Positions 14,381-25,662 of a stretch of 64,000 nt of DNA are shown piece by piece. Numbering within the stretch: position 1 is the first letter of the stretch; every line of letters begins with the position of its first letter. Below the pieces are notes generated by a model. That model had not been told where the DNA came from and did no database searches. It worked only from the letters and a program-made list of their open reading frames with translations. Source of the DNA: Acanthaster planci (taxonomy: Eukaryota > Echinodermata > Asteroidea > Valvatida > Acanthasteridae); NCBI RefSeq assembly GCF_001949145.1, contig NW_019091427.1, positions 697,136 through 761,135 of the forward strand, read 5' to 3'. The position numbers were made by a program, and so were the translations under genes.

Positions 14381-16030
14381 CTTGGTCGGTAACGAACGTC
14401 GGTCTCTTCCCAATTACAATTACATGTACGAATGATTTCAATCTGTGCGGTACAACTTAATGTAATCATATGATACGGTCAAATACTGGCAGATCTTCTA
14501 TTGAACTTTGTACCAATGGCAATATTTCAACTCTTCTAACCTGTTGTACAACAACGTGTGGCAGGTCAGACTGCATGAGTCCTCAAGCACAAACAATGAT
14601 CTGGTTACATAGTGTACTTCAATATATTTAGCGCTGTTCTATTTTAAGATTTTTCACCCGTCACGAGACTGTACTCTGTGCATATGCACCTCCGGTTCCC
14701 AAGCACGAGATCATTTTCGTTTTGTGGAAAATAGATGCAATGGACAACGCATATTTCCTTGTGTGTGCCTGGGCAGTTTCATACGCAGCTGTTCAGAACG
14801 GTACCGTCGGATAAGCCAGAAAGCACAGTAAAGAATCGCTCTGGTTTACGGTGGTTTATCGGGCCACTGCGCGGAATTCTGATGCCGGAATTCAAAAACC
14901 ATTGGAACGAGCGATAAACGATTGTGCACACGGTGACTGAAAATGATTTTCAGCGCGATGTGCTACATTTAAGGCCGGTTCATACTTCACACGAATGCAA
15001 AAGCGAGGCGAATTTGACGTCACGAAACATTTGAAGCTAAATTTTGCCTAAGTTGCAATGTGTTGAACTTTACAATTACGCGAATGTTTGATCTGCCCTC
15101 ACAAATTCGTGTTCCTATTCGCTTTCGTGTGAAGTATCAGCCAGCCTATAGGATACATACAAGACGGAAATCATCGCTCGATCGGTGCTCCAACTACACG
15201 TACGCAATGCGGCATTTCGGCTATTCGGCAAACTTGAATAGTAGTAGACAAAATGGTCGTTGCCGCGAACGTGCCAATTCTGACGTTCTACGACACCAAT
15301 AGCGCCTCACTCTGGGGTCTCAAAGACGACAGAAAATTAATCATCATGCTACTAGCCTGAAAGGAAAAAAAATCGTCCCTCTCTCAATTTTTTTACATTG
15401 AAAAAAGTTATGACTCCGTTTTGGGAGCAATGGCGCCTTGTACCCCCTTGATCTGCTCTTGTCTAAGTGAACAAGATCAGAAGAGCCTTAAGTTTGACCT
15501 ACATTGCGCGCTTCCAGAGCCCCCTAATGGGAAAAAGGAGCAGGGCCCTAAAGATTGCCCATGAAATATCGTGCCAAGACGTTTAGTTAAATCTGTACGT
15601 AAGACAAAATGTCAATTTTTTCCAAGCTTTTTTGTCTGCACTGTATTGCCGCAACAAGTTTGGGTGTTTGTTCTTGCAACGGCGTAAAATGCGAATGTGA
15701 CTTGATGTTGTGGACAAAAAAAATTAAAAGCCTTACAGGCTTGACATCCTTGATTTTATTTGCTGGTGTTGTTTACCGATTGTTAGTTCTTGAAACTGAG
15801 TTTCACAAACTAACTTCCACTTGCAAACGAGTGTCAGTTTGTGGTGTCGGCGATTTTGTAACAATGAGTGGAAGTCGATGTAATCGTCGAAGACGAAAGT
15901 TACAATTTTATTTTGTGGCCTTGAGTTAAAAACAGAGATAAAATGGCCCAAGTCGGGTACAAATTCAAGAAAATAAACCGTATTCATGTAAAAAAAATCG
16001 CTGACAAGAACTGCATCAGGTCAGCACAAA
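14381..16030. other. Intergenic: PLB1 upstream region and repeats
   Basis: Sequence upstream of the PLB1 start. It holds the 14973-15146 inverted-repeat element. The open frames here (for example 15609-15929) show no domain, splice context or known similarity. I see no clear TATA box or other promoter motif. Confidence 0.4.
14973..15146. repeat. MITE-like element with TTCATACTTCACACGAA-type termini
   Basis: The left end GGCCGGTTCATACTTCACAC and the reverse complement of the right end (GGCTGGCTGATACTTCACAC) match, followed by shared GAA..AGCG(A) sequence. A 174-base element with such ends is typical of a miniature inverted-repeat transposable element. The interior is non-coding and contains TGACGTCAC. 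Confidence 0.65.
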
Positions 16031-16039
16031 TCAAGAACC

Positions 16040-16246
16040 TATCATTGCAGCGATAGCGCAATATACTCTCGTTCTCATATTCAGGTGATAATGCGTTGAG
16101 GGAATTGTTGTATGTTTCTTCTGCAAACATCTTCCGTTGTCGAAGTTTTGGGGGCAATTGCCATAGCTCGGGTTCGAGTTGAAAGCGTCGTGGAGTACTA
16201 CATCGGAAAAATGTAGGACCTTCAGTCGTAAAATCAAGAATTACCT
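16040..16246 (+). pseudogene. 3' fragment of a KCTD-like pseudogene
   Basis: Matches the last third of the intact KCTD copy at 18028-18624. Shared blocks are 'cattgtcgaagcttgggttcgagttg' (here with small changes), 'ttggaccttcagtcgtaa' and the terminal 'tcaagaatta'. It is closer to the decayed copy at 22862-23460 in the 'ggtgataatg' block. No BTB part and no open frame remain. It marks the left edge of the duplicated KCTD array. Confidence 0.7.
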
Positions 16247-17716
16247 GTTCAAGATGTATGAAGATGTTGCATCTATTTGTTATCACTATTTCAGAAATAA
16301 TGTACAGAAGTAACTTTGAGGAAACTTGTGGTTTAATATACATTAGATATTATAGGAAAGTTTAAGGAAGTTTTCTCTTGACAGCACGAGCCCTTTTGTT
16401 CTAAGGAGAGCGCATGACATGGCAGTTTATATTGAAAAGTCCACTTTTGTATGCAACAATTCTTCATGGCCCATGCCAGTAGAAATTGGTTGAGACTGTT
16501 GTAGTAAGCTCGTGGTGCCCAAGTTCTACACCAAATATTTTATCAGCTTAAGGTGTACTTGTGCTTGTACTAGGAATACGCTGTTCCTGTTCACTGTGAT
16601 TTTGATGAGTTCTGGAGATCTAGAAGTAAGCTTCCATGCACAGAGTTTGTACAGCATGGTCAGAGTCACTCAGGCATAACCAAACAGAGATTAGCCAGTG
16701 TCCGATAAGGCCTAGTTTATTGGAGATTATCGACTACTCCTGTGTTGAATGTGGCAACTCAGAGTCGATATTTCTTTATCTGGAACTGGAATCGATTTTT
16801 GACTTAGAGGGTTTTCATTTAAGTAACTTTTACTCTGTGACCAATATGCAAAAGGTTTAGGCTTTAAAATTAGTAAACTCTTAATACAGAGCAGAATGAC
16901 ATGTACACATTTGAGGAATTTTATGAATATTTTGTTTCTCTTGTATTTTTTTTTAATGTTCACTCTGCTGAATAATTATTTTACTTTAAGCTAAGTTACA
17001 GTGTTTCCCAACACTACCGATTTGTTGTTTAGAATTTTGGATTTGAATTTTATAGTTCTTGTTAGTTAACCAAAACTGTCTTTGGGTCATTCTGACTCTA
17101 TGCTTTGACCAGTGAGCACATGAACATTGACTCCTACACCACTCAACCAGTGTCCACTTTGCTGTGTCATTTTTACAGAGTTCATCATTTTTAATGGGCA
17201 TCTCGGAGTAGCAACTCTCTTGCTACCTGGGGTGCAACATTTGTACTGAGGCTAAATACAAACCGCCATGCACTCGTCCAGGACAAATGCAGGGCTTCTT
17301 GTGGGTGTTGTCACCCACAACGTGTCTGCGACTTGTTCCAGGCGAGTTTTGAGAGGGTCCATTAAAACCAAAATGGCTGCTCATAATGTGTGCAGTTCAG
17401 CATGCAACTATTGTGTGTTCAATGATTTTGGTTCCAATAATTAAGACACGCATGTCACTACTCCCTGTGTAAACAGCTCTGTCCTTCACCTAAGGCATTA
17501 CAGTATCCAGTGAGGGAATTCGAAACCACCTTGCATGATTACATCACATTTTCTTTATATATGCAGGCCTATGCATGAATTTAGTTATTTGCTTCGTTTT
17601 TAAGTACCACTTGACCTTTACTACAATTCCTTCACACAAAAACATTTTCGAGTCGGGAATTCCAAGTGTCACGCAATACTTGCCGTTAAGTGTTAAACAA
17701 AGCGGGTAACGGTTCC
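16247..17716. other. Intergenic, KCTD-array spacer
   Basis: No gene seen. From about 17500 the sequence resembles the regions starting at about 20720 and 22140. Shared words are 'ccagtgaggg..ttcg', 'cacacaaaaacat' and 'cgagtcg..gtcacgcaatacttgccgttaag'. These mark the upstream segment of each KCTD repeat unit. Confidence 0.45.
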
Positions 17717-17940
17717 CATATACTGCTTTGTAAATGCACACTGACTCTAGCTCTCGCCGCGTTGTCGACTGTATTTGACAGAAATAACTCGTGACATCAT
17801 TTGGCGGCAAACGGGATTCACCTGCAACCTATAAAATCCCGATTGCCGCCAAATAATGTTACATGTTCTTTCTGTCACATACAGTTGACAACGCGGCGGG
17901 AGCTGTTCAGTGTGTGTCTACAGAGCAGTATTTCTTCCAC
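17717..17940. repeat. Long foldback upstream of the intact KCTD copy
   Basis: The left arm (about 17717-17810) and right arm (about 17838-17940) are inverted copies. For example 'agctctcgccgcgttgtcga' pairs with 'ttgacaacgcggcgggagct', and 'catttggcggcaaacggga' with 'tcccgattgccgccaaataa'. The loop is only about 27 bases. It ends about 90 bases before the KCTD start codon. Confidence 0.7.
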
Positions 17941-18027
17941 CCAAAGAGCAGATTTCCAGACCAGATACGCCACAAAAGATAAAAACTATCAAGAATTCCT
18001 CACAGCTGTGCACAGGACTGCCAAGAA

Positions 18028-18624
18028 ATGGAAGAATTTGTTAAGCTTGATGTAGGCGGCTACCTTTACACCACTCCACGCTCTACCGTCACTCGTTACC
18101 CTGAGTCCATGCTAGGGAAAATGTTTAGTGGGAGAATACCGCCTGCCATTGATGCCGACGGGAGGTATCTCATCAATGGAGACGGTTCCGTCTTTTGTCA
18201 CGTCTTGAACTATCTGCGACGGTCCAAGCTCGACCTCCCGGGAGATTTTCAAGATTGGGACCTGCTGGCTACAGAGGCGGATTACTATCGGATTGAAGAT
18301 CTGAAAAAGGCAGTTAAGACAGCTAAGGAGGAGATGGTGACCAAGGAATTTGTGGAAGTGACATCCTACCATAACCGTGATGGCCAAATCAACGGTTACC
18401 GTGGGAGCACGGAAACATTGCATCAATTAAAGTCTTTTTATAATCTTGGGTCCATTGAGGTTTCAAAGAACAGTGGTGGGAACTATTTTGAGTTTTTTGA
18501 GCGTACATATCCTCAGCGGTTGGAGATTTTCAGGACATTGTCGAAGCTTGGGTTCGAGTTGAATACGGTGCGGAGTATTGATTCAAAATATTGTTGGACC
18601 TTCAGTCGTAAGGTCAGGCATTAA
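18028..18624 (+). CDS. KCTD family BTB/T1-domain protein (KCTD6/KCTD21-like)
   Basis: Single-exon gene for 198 residues. Residues 4-95 form a BTB/T1 tetramerisation domain: VKLDVGG, the YPESMLGKMFSG turn, NGDGSVFCHVLNYLRRSKLD and LATEADYYRIEDL all match the KCTD6/KCTD21 pattern. The C-terminal 100 residues resemble the short KCTD second domain. KCTD6 and KCTD21 act as cullin-3 substrate adaptors; that role is inferred from the family. The start MEEFVKL is shared with the decayed copy. The protein is somewhat shorter than human KCTD21 (about 260 residues), so either the C-terminus is lineage-specific or this is a retrocopy-like family. It sits in an array whose other copies are broken, so it may be the only functional member. 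Confidence 0.85.
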   Translation: MEEFVKLDVGGYLYTTPRSTVTRYPESMLGKMFSGRIPPAIDADGRYLINGDGSVFCHVLNYLRRSKLDLPGDFQDWDLLATEADYYRIEDLKKAVKTAKEEMVTKEFVEVTSYHNRDGQINGYRGSTETLHQLKSFYNLGSIEVSKNSGGNYFEFFERTYPQRLEIFRTLSKLGFELNTVRSIDSKYCWTFSRKVRH

Positions 18625-18969
18625 CTTCAGATGAGGACAAGTCATAGCGGTGTAAAAGCGCAACGCCGAGCCCGACAGACATATCAGCCGTACAAGAGCC
18701 GTGGCCTCCTATATACCAACAGTGCAGCTAACTGTCCGTCAGCGCCACAACGCGAAGGGAGCCGATTCTCTGCCTTCTTCAAGCGTGCAACTTCGTCCCA
18801 AAGTTGCTTTGTATCAACCATAATTGCTTGCTCATGCTTAGATTTCAGTTAGTCATGTAAATGGAAGAGTGTTAGTGAATAGACTGCGAAGTAAAATAGA
18901 TTTTTTTTTTTTGCGGGGATGGGGGCACTGTATTCGTCGTCATTTGTGAAGCCTCTCTTTGTTGTGTGA

Positions 18970-18975
18970 AATAAA
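18970..18975 (+). promoter_or_regulatory. Candidate poly(A) signal of KCTD copy
   Basis: AATAAA on the plus strand about 346 bases beyond the KCTD stop. It is the first canonical signal downstream. Confidence 0.35.
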
Positions 18976-20280
18976 AGTCCTACAGGGTCTCTGCTTTTTA
19001 GGGGGCTTGCAACCTACCCCCCCAAAAAAAAGTAAAATAAAAATAAAACGGCATTGGGAGAAGGCCTATAGATCCACGCCTGATCCCATCTTGAAGAAGA
19101 AAGAAAAAGACGTAAAAGTACATCTAATTTATTGTACTTTAAGTATGATGTATTTAGGGACTGAAGACCAGCGCTAAGCTGAGATTTAGAAAGTGGTCTT
19201 TTGAATGCTTTCCCAGAGACCAATGCAATGCAATTTGTTTCCATAGAACCCTTAAAATTGAACCCTTTAGTTAACTTCATTTTTACCTTTTTTGTTATTA
19301 AAAAAGTATTTTAATGCCTCTTGGGGTTTTAAGATAACTTCAGTGTTAGATTTGGGTACATAAATTGCTTGTTTTTTTGACATTTTGTTCACAAGTAGTT
19401 TCTTTTTCTATGTTTATTCACAGCTCTTTGTAAGTTTGTAGCAATGAGCCAACGAGCAACCCTTTGTTGGAAATGTTACTAAAACAGCAAAATTTTGAAA
19501 CATATACAAACTATTAACTGAATACAGTGTCTTCCCGATTGGCTCCAAAGCTGTTTATATCGAGATTTGGGCCAACTTCAGACTTTAGAAGCAAATTGCT
19601 GTTTATTATGTGTACAGTATAGCAGCCATTGTGTTCTGTAAACTACTCTGATTGGCTCCACGCAGCAGAACCCACTGCTATCTGGAAAAGTATTGAAAAT
19701 TATTAATGTTTAAAAAGTCCGTTTTTCAATACACAGAGCCTCAGAGGAGTGTGAAATAACTGCCATACATTTTGCCTACGAAAACTCTGTAGTCTGGACC
19801 TTTGAGGGCATATTGTAAATTAAAACCAGCAAAAGTTGCTGCATTTGTTTGGAATAAATCAGATATAATTAAATGTGTTTCACATTACACTCAGGATATT
19901 TTTAAAAATGTCATTATGTACACGAAATATAAATATCGGAATATAAACTTAGTATAATACGCTTTCTGAAGTAGGTATTCATTTTAGCTGCTTTCATCAT
20001 TTTAATTACTGGTAAATCGAAAACTTGTGAAATAGAAATAATTTGACGTCAAGAGTAGTTATAGCTTTGAAAAAGGGACATAATATCTTACACTATCATG
20101 TACCAAAGTCATTAATGCGAGAAAGACCATTATAGGCCTATGTTAATTGTAAGGCCAGCTGCAGCTTCTGTAAAATAGTTTTGTTCATAGGTTCATTACG
20201 TGTGGCTTATTGGTTACTTCATCTCCTCGGCACCTGGTTTACTTTGATGAGTTTTGACCACTTGTCTCCGATACAGTTTC

Positions 20281-20482
20281 TATCCGGTTCCTAAATGTGA
20301 CGTCACTTCAGTTTAAACCACGCCCACTGCAAATGCACTGCACATAGAGTTACATGAAATGATCGCCGATAACTTGGAACCATGGAACCGGAAGTTAACG
20401 CGTAACTTCAGCGATCGTCCAACGGCAGCCTGAAAATCGTGGCGCGTTCGCCTTTTTGACGAAGTCACTTACGAACCGGATA
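20281..20482. mobile_element. TIR element (TATCCGGTTC ends) inserted in KCTD flank
   Basis: Begins TATCCGGTTCCTAAATGTGAC and ends GTCACTTACGAACCGGATA, giving near-perfect terminal inverted repeats of about 20 bases. The paralogous unit at about 26290-26330 runs from 'cgatacggtt' to 'atgtattttgttcctttat' without this block, so it is an empty site. The interior is non-coding. This is a miniature DNA transposon. Confidence 0.65.
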
Positions 20483-20720
20483 GTCAATGGCAGTTACATC
20501 ATTGTATATTTTGTTCCTTTACTTGTATTAGGTTGTATGCTATTTAAGTCGCCTGATTAAAGCAAAATGCATAAAATTTCATTTTGACCTAGTTTAACAA
20601 GCACTGTTAGGTCATTTCCAAACACTGTTTGACACAGTTCTTTTCACAGATGGAGAATTGGATTTATCTGCTGGCATAGTACTTTCTGTATCCACTTTTC
20701 ATTACCCCTTACCCATGGAC

Positions 20721-21287
20721 TACCAATATCCAATAAGAGGACTCGACATACCCTTTCAGATAACTTCATATCTATTTCTGTATACGTATAGGTCTGTGCG
20801 TGTAAATAGTCCTATTCACTTGGTTCGTGTTTAACCTTTTAACTTTTTGTATTTTTCTTTCACACAAAAACATTTACCACTGCCACGCAATATTGCCGTC
20901 AAGGTGTGGCCCACAGGTTCCCGACAACGTTGACGACAGTTATTTGGTAGTCGGTTTCCAGACCACAAATTCTACATCAAGAAAATTTGTAGTTTCTGAT
21001 TGTTGCCACTGTCAAGTGTTATTTCCAAAAATTAATGTTCGAAATGACCAAATCCTACTTTTAAAACTTTGGTAGTGATCGTCATGAGTGTTCATGATAA
21101 TCTATGGATAATGGCAACCTCCCGTACATATCGTCATAGTTCTGTTTTCATTGTTGATAAGGATTTGTCCTAACATTGAAAAAGCTAGTGGGGTTGTGTG
21201 GTAAGGGAAGTTGGGAACCAGGCCATATTTTCGATGAGACGGACACCATTCGATCTATCTGGAGCAAGCGACATAGGCTGGTACTCC
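20721..21287. other. Upstream segment of a truncated KCTD repeat unit
   Basis: Aligns with 22140-22700 upstream of the decayed KCTD copy. Shared words include 'ttcacac', 'gccgt.aaggtg', 'gattgttgccactgtcaagtgttat' versus 'gattgctgccaatgtcaagtgttat', and 'cgatgagac'. Where the KCTD gene should follow, an INSM1 fragment appears instead. No coding sequence seen. Confidence 0.5.
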
Positions 21288-21467
21288 GTTTACAGAGGTT
21301 GACCGACCATTGGTATATCCCTTCCCGCAGTGCTCGCAACGGTATGGTGGCGATCCATCCTCGGTGTTGTCACAGTTAGGGCTGAAAGTGCTCCTGGGAC
21401 TGCTGCCTACGCTGCCCAGGCTGCCTGCACTGACATAGAGGAGATGCAGGAAGCGGAAGGTCGTGAA
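21288..21467 (-). pseudogene. INSM1 fragment (truncated, frameshifted)
   Basis: Matches the INSM1 coding region at about 27485-27690 in the same orientation. On the minus strand it reads GSSPRSTFSPNCDNTEDGSP then [12 protein letters not shown], against [20 protein letters not shown] then [12 protein letters not shown] in INSM1. Frame is lost just after the CEHCGKGY finger start, and about 25 bases are missing upstream of GSVGSS. About 180 bases are preserved, with no start or stop. It lies about 6 kb from its parent, inside the KCTD array. Confidence 0.85.
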
Positions 21468-22861
21468 TGAAATTCGTTTTTATACCCCTCTTCAGGTGAC
21501 TTTTCGAAGATACTGTTTGAAGGACACAAACGGAAATCGCAATAGTGTTTTCTTGGGTTGATCTCAGTTAGAAATCATTCTCCCAAAACTGGTAAACATC
21601 ATGATCGTCGGTCCCATGGGCGGCCGCGCGAGGTTTTCAGGAGCTCTTTTTTACTTCCAGGCTCTGTATTCGTTTTTTTCCACTTTCCCCCTTTTTAAAT
21701 CAATGAATACCCTTTATTGCTTGTTTCGTAAATGGATCCTTAAAAAGTGAGTTGTGCGACATTTTAAGTGTGGAAATATTTCGAAACAAATTAGTTTCCC
21801 TGTAGGCTTGTTCAATGGAAAAGACACGGTGTGGTAGTGGGATGAAGCGTATTTAGAAACCCTTGGGATTTATTTCCAAAATACCTCGATGAAATAGCAC
21901 TTCCTTGGCAATAGGTGGTTTAATTTTCATCGTGACCCCGTCAGTGACTGAACGACACGGTTGGGCACTTCCCAGTCGTCCCCTTTATTCTTCCTTCGAA
22001 GTGCTTTTGTTATGGAAAGTCAGAAACGTAATGCTACATTGCATTGAACGGTTCCTACCTTGTATGTAAGTGCAAAAATCGATATTACTTCCTTAAACGT
22101 ACTTTTCATTAACCCTTTTACCCTAAGACTATTAATTAATATCCAGTGAGGGGACTCGGCATACCCTCGCATGGTTACTTCATAACTATTTTCTTATGCG
22201 TGGCTATATATATAAAGATATACATGTAGTTACACACTTGGTTCTTCTTCACACGGAAACATTTTTTGAGTCGTTTAATGTCAAGGGGAATTCACGCAGT
22301 TTTGCCGTTAAGGTGCGGGCCACGGCCCACAGACTCCCGCCAACGTTGACGACAGTCACTGGGTAGTCGATTCTCAGACCACAAATGCTATTTTGAAAAA
22401 ATCTTGAAGTTCTGATTGCTGCCAATGTCAAGTGTTATATCTGATAAAAGTCTAAATCCAGTTTTGTTCACTTGGATAGTGACCGTGAAAACTGTTCATG
22501 AAAATCAATGGGTAACGGCAACCTCCTGTATTGCCAAGCGGTTTTTTTTTTCGTTGTTTGGGGGTGACCTGTCATAATACTGAAAAAGTAAATTAGATTG
22601 TTCGGTAAAGGAAAGCTCAGTCCACGTAATCGATGAGACGTATACCATTCGGTTGGTCAGGTCTCTGAAATCAGAACGCTAACGGGAGAGATTGGTCCGG
22701 CAACGTGTCTCGCAACGCAACTCGCCACGTGAACTATCCAGTCTGCATATAGAACGGTATCTGTTTCCCGCAAACAGACCAGATTTCTGTAGTGACATGC
22801 GCAGACATGGAAGAGGGGAATGGAAGATACTATCAAGAGGTCCTCACAGGCTCTCCTAGAA
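21468..22861. other. KCTD-array spacer, upstream segment of decayed copy
   Basis: No gene seen. The region 22140-22800 is the duplicated 5' flank of the KCTD unit. Confidence 0.4.
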
Positions 22862-23460
22862 ATGGAAGAATTCGTTAAGCTTGATGTAGGTGGCCACCTT
22901 TACACCGCCCTACGCTCTACCGTCACTCGTTACCCTGAGTCTATGCAATGTTCAGTGGGAGAATACCGCCTGTTCGTGATACCGACGGGAAATACGTCAT
23001 CGATGGAGACGGTTCAGTCTTTCGTCACGTCTTGAACTATCTACGACGGTCCAAGCTTGACCTCCCGAGAAATTTTCAAGATTGGGACCTGCTGGCTACA
23101 GAAGCGGATTACTATCAGATTGAAGATCTGAAAAAGGCAGTGGAGACAGCTAAGGAGGAGAGGGTGACTGACTGGGGGACTGAGGGGATCAAGGAATTCG
23201 TGGAATTGACTGCCCACCAGGATAGTGCCGGCTACATCAGCGGTTACCGTGGGAGCCAGATACACTGCACGAATTAGAATCACTTGATAAACGTATTCTG
23301 GTGATAATGTGTGACGGGGACTACCATGCGTTTTATGGGCCAACATGTCCCAAGCGGTTGGAGTTTTCGGGAAATTGTCAAAACTTGGATTTGAGTTGAA
23401 CACCCCGTGAAGTACTGAATTACAACTTTGTTGGACCTTCAGTCGCAAAATCAAGAATTG
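22862..23460 (+). pseudogene. KCTD-like pseudogene (two frameshifts)
   Basis: Second copy of the 18028-18624 gene. It opens in frame (MEEFVKLDVGGHLYTALRS), but 7 bases are missing at the SMLGKMF turn (about 22945), shifting the frame. The frame resumes as MFSGRIPPVRDTDGKY and continues through LATEADYYQIEDLKKAV to about 23276. It is lost again after GYRGS. The final 'ttggaccttcagtcgcaaaatcaagaattga' block is conserved. An upstream in-frame ATG at 22820 would add 14 residues. The first frameshift lies inside the BTB fold, so no functional BTB protein is expected unless the assembly is wrong there. Confidence 0.8.
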
Positions 23461-25538
23461 AGTTCGGATGTGGTGAAATCTTAGCCGGCAGGTGATGTAT
23501 ACGAGCGGGACGTTCTGCAGACAATCATATCACCTACACGAGATGTATTCTGCTACACTGACAGTGCAGCTAACTGTCCGTCAGCGCAACAACGCGAAGG
23601 TAACCAGCTCCTTGCCCTCCTCAAGCGTGCAACCTCGTACCTGTCCTTCCTCCACGGTTATATCATGTTTGTATCGACAATAATTGGTTGCTCATGCTTT
23701 GATTTCAGTTATTCATAACGGGAAAAGTGTCAGAGGATAGACTGCCAAGCTAATAAGTCCCAAGGGGCGGATCGATTTTTTTTACGGGGGGGGGCTGGTC
23801 TTTGTTTTTATGGGGCTTGAAACCACAAGATGTTGGAAAAAAAGAACAAAAAAGTGGGTCCTCTCTATCCACGTCTATCCACGTCTGATCCCCTCTTCAA
23901 GTGAAGAGGAAAAGGCGTAAAAGTGTTTTGTTTACTTTAAGGATGATTCAGGAACTGAAGACCAACACTATGTTGAGATTTCGCTAGCGGTCCTTGAGTG
24001 CTCTAACCTTCCTAAAAGGGTCCATGCAGTACAATTTGCAACCCTTTAAAATGCACCTTTGCGAAAAATGCATTTTAACACCTTGATTTTCAGGATAATG
24101 CAAATTTCTATATTCATGAAATTTCAAGGAAAATCCTCAATATTGCATTCCTGTGGGCACAAATAACTGCTGGGATATTTGACGTTTTGTTCTTAATTAT
24201 TTTCGTGTTCTTTATTGATGTATAAGTTCGTAGCCATTGGGCCGGCGAGCAATCTTTTCTTTGAAATGTTACCATTACGTCATTTTGGAACAGAAAAACC
24301 TGTACACCGAGGTGTCTTCCCGATTAAATCCTCACAGCAGCGCCCCTCTGTTGTCTAAAAGCATTTAAAAAATATAAAGACCACTTTTCAATGCACTGCA
24401 GAGCCTGAGAGGGATGTGAAAATGTTGTCATACATGGTCTTTGAGAAAACACTGTAGCCCGGACTCTTTGTGGGCAGACTGTAAATCGAAAACAATAAAG
24501 GTTTGCTGGGAACAGATCAGGTACTAAAAACAGAAGTTTTAACGTATAGGCCTACTCATGAAATCTTTAAAAATCAAATGTCAGTATTTACGTTATATAT
24601 AAAAACGCAATATAAAATGGGTNNNNNNNNNNNNNNNNNNNNNNNNNNNNNNNNNNNNNNNNNNNNNNNNNNNNNNNNNNNNNNNNNNNNNNNNNNNNNN
24701 NNNNNNNNNNNNNNNNNNNNNNNNNNNNNNNNNNNNNNNNNNNNNNNNNNNNNNNNNNNNNNNNNNNNNNNNNNNNNNNNNNNNNNNNNNNNNNNNNNNN
24801 NNNNNNNNNNNNNNNNNNNNNNNNNNNNNNNNNNNNNNNNNNNNNNNNNNNNNNNNNNNNNNNNNNNNNNNNNNNNNNNNNNNNNNNNNNNNNNNNNNNN
24901 NNNNNNNNNNNNNNNNNNNNNNNNNNNNNNNNNNNNNNNNNNNNNNNNNNNNNNNNNNNNNNNNNNNNNNNNNNNNNNNNNNNNNNNNNNNNNNNNNNNN
25001 NNNNNNNNNNNNNNNNNNNNNNNNNNNNNNNNNNNNNNNNNNNNNNNNNNNNNNNNNNNNNNNNNNNNNNNNNNNNNNNNNNNNNNNNNNNNNNNNNNNN
25101 NNNNNNNNNNNNNNNNNNNNNNNNNNNNNNNNNNNNNNNNNNNNNNNNNNNNNNNNNNNNNNNNNNNNNNNNNNNNNNNNNNNNNNNNNNNNNNNNNNNN
25201 NNNNNNNNNNNNNNNNNNNNNNNNNNNNNNNNNNNNNNNNNNNNNNNNNNNNNNATAATACGCTGAGGTAGGTATTCCTTTTACATGATTCCACCATTTT
25301 AATTACATATAAATCCAAAAAACAAAACAAAAACCACAACAAAAACCCGTTAATTAGAGGTACAGTTTGCCCTCAATAGAAGTTGTGGCTGTGAATAATA
25401 TCTTACAATTTCATGCCCCCAAAAAGTAAAAATATGTTACTGATAAATCACTTTGATAAATCAATAAATAGCTTTGTTCATTAGTTCATTACGATTGACG
25501 TTTACCATTCGGTTGAGAATAGTATTAGTTCGTGGCAC
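23461..25538. other. 3' flank of KCTD pseudogene with assembly gap
   Basis: Duplicated 3' flank of the KCTD unit, aligning with 18625-20170. It includes the N run 24623-25254. Open frames crossing the gap are artefacts of translated Ns. Confidence 0.6.
24623..25254. other. Assembly gap, 632 Ns
   Basis: Run of 632 unknown bases. The left flank ends 'ataaaatgggt' and the right flank begins 'ataatacgctgaggtaggtatt'. In the neighbouring paralogous copy (about 25990-26025) the same words adjoin directly. Confidence 0.99.
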
Positions 25539-25662
25539 TAAGGCCGTGTCCGAAACAGGCTTCCAGAGCTACGGCTAAGTCTATTGTCTGCACGTCTCCA
25601 CGTACTTTCCATGGAGTGAAGACCTAGACCTAGCTCTAGACAACGGATTCGGATGCAGCCTA
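25539..25662. mobile_element. MITE-like element, TAAGGCCGTGTCCGAA ends (copy 1)
   Basis: Starts TAAGGCCGTGTCCGAA and ends TTCGGATGCAGCCTA, which are imperfect terminal inverted repeats. The interior 'cttccagagcta' and 'tagctctagacaa' is shared with the inverted copy at 40560-40678. Confidence 0.7.

Larger units (their letters stand above)
18625..20720. other. KCTD 3' flank, repeat unit 1
   Basis: No coding sequence seen. Segments recur downstream. 'cagtgcagctaactgtccgtc' (about 18720) recurs at 23563. The 'cttcccgatt..ctcc' region (about 19530) recurs at about 24310 and 25690. The 'ataatacgc..gaggtaggtatt' region (about 19955) recurs at 25255 and 26000. This is the 3' half of the duplicated KCTD unit. 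Confidence 0.5.

Noticed and set aside
15609-15929. 106-residue plus-strand frame
   Set aside because: Composition and lack of domain or splice context suggest chance; the region is flanked by repeats.
22948-23277. Second KCTD gene starting MFSGRIPP
   Set aside because: It is the middle of a frameshifted copy lacking the first third of the BTB domain and the C-terminal part.
24503-25342. Two long open frames on both strands
   Set aside because: They are open only because they cross the 632-N gap.
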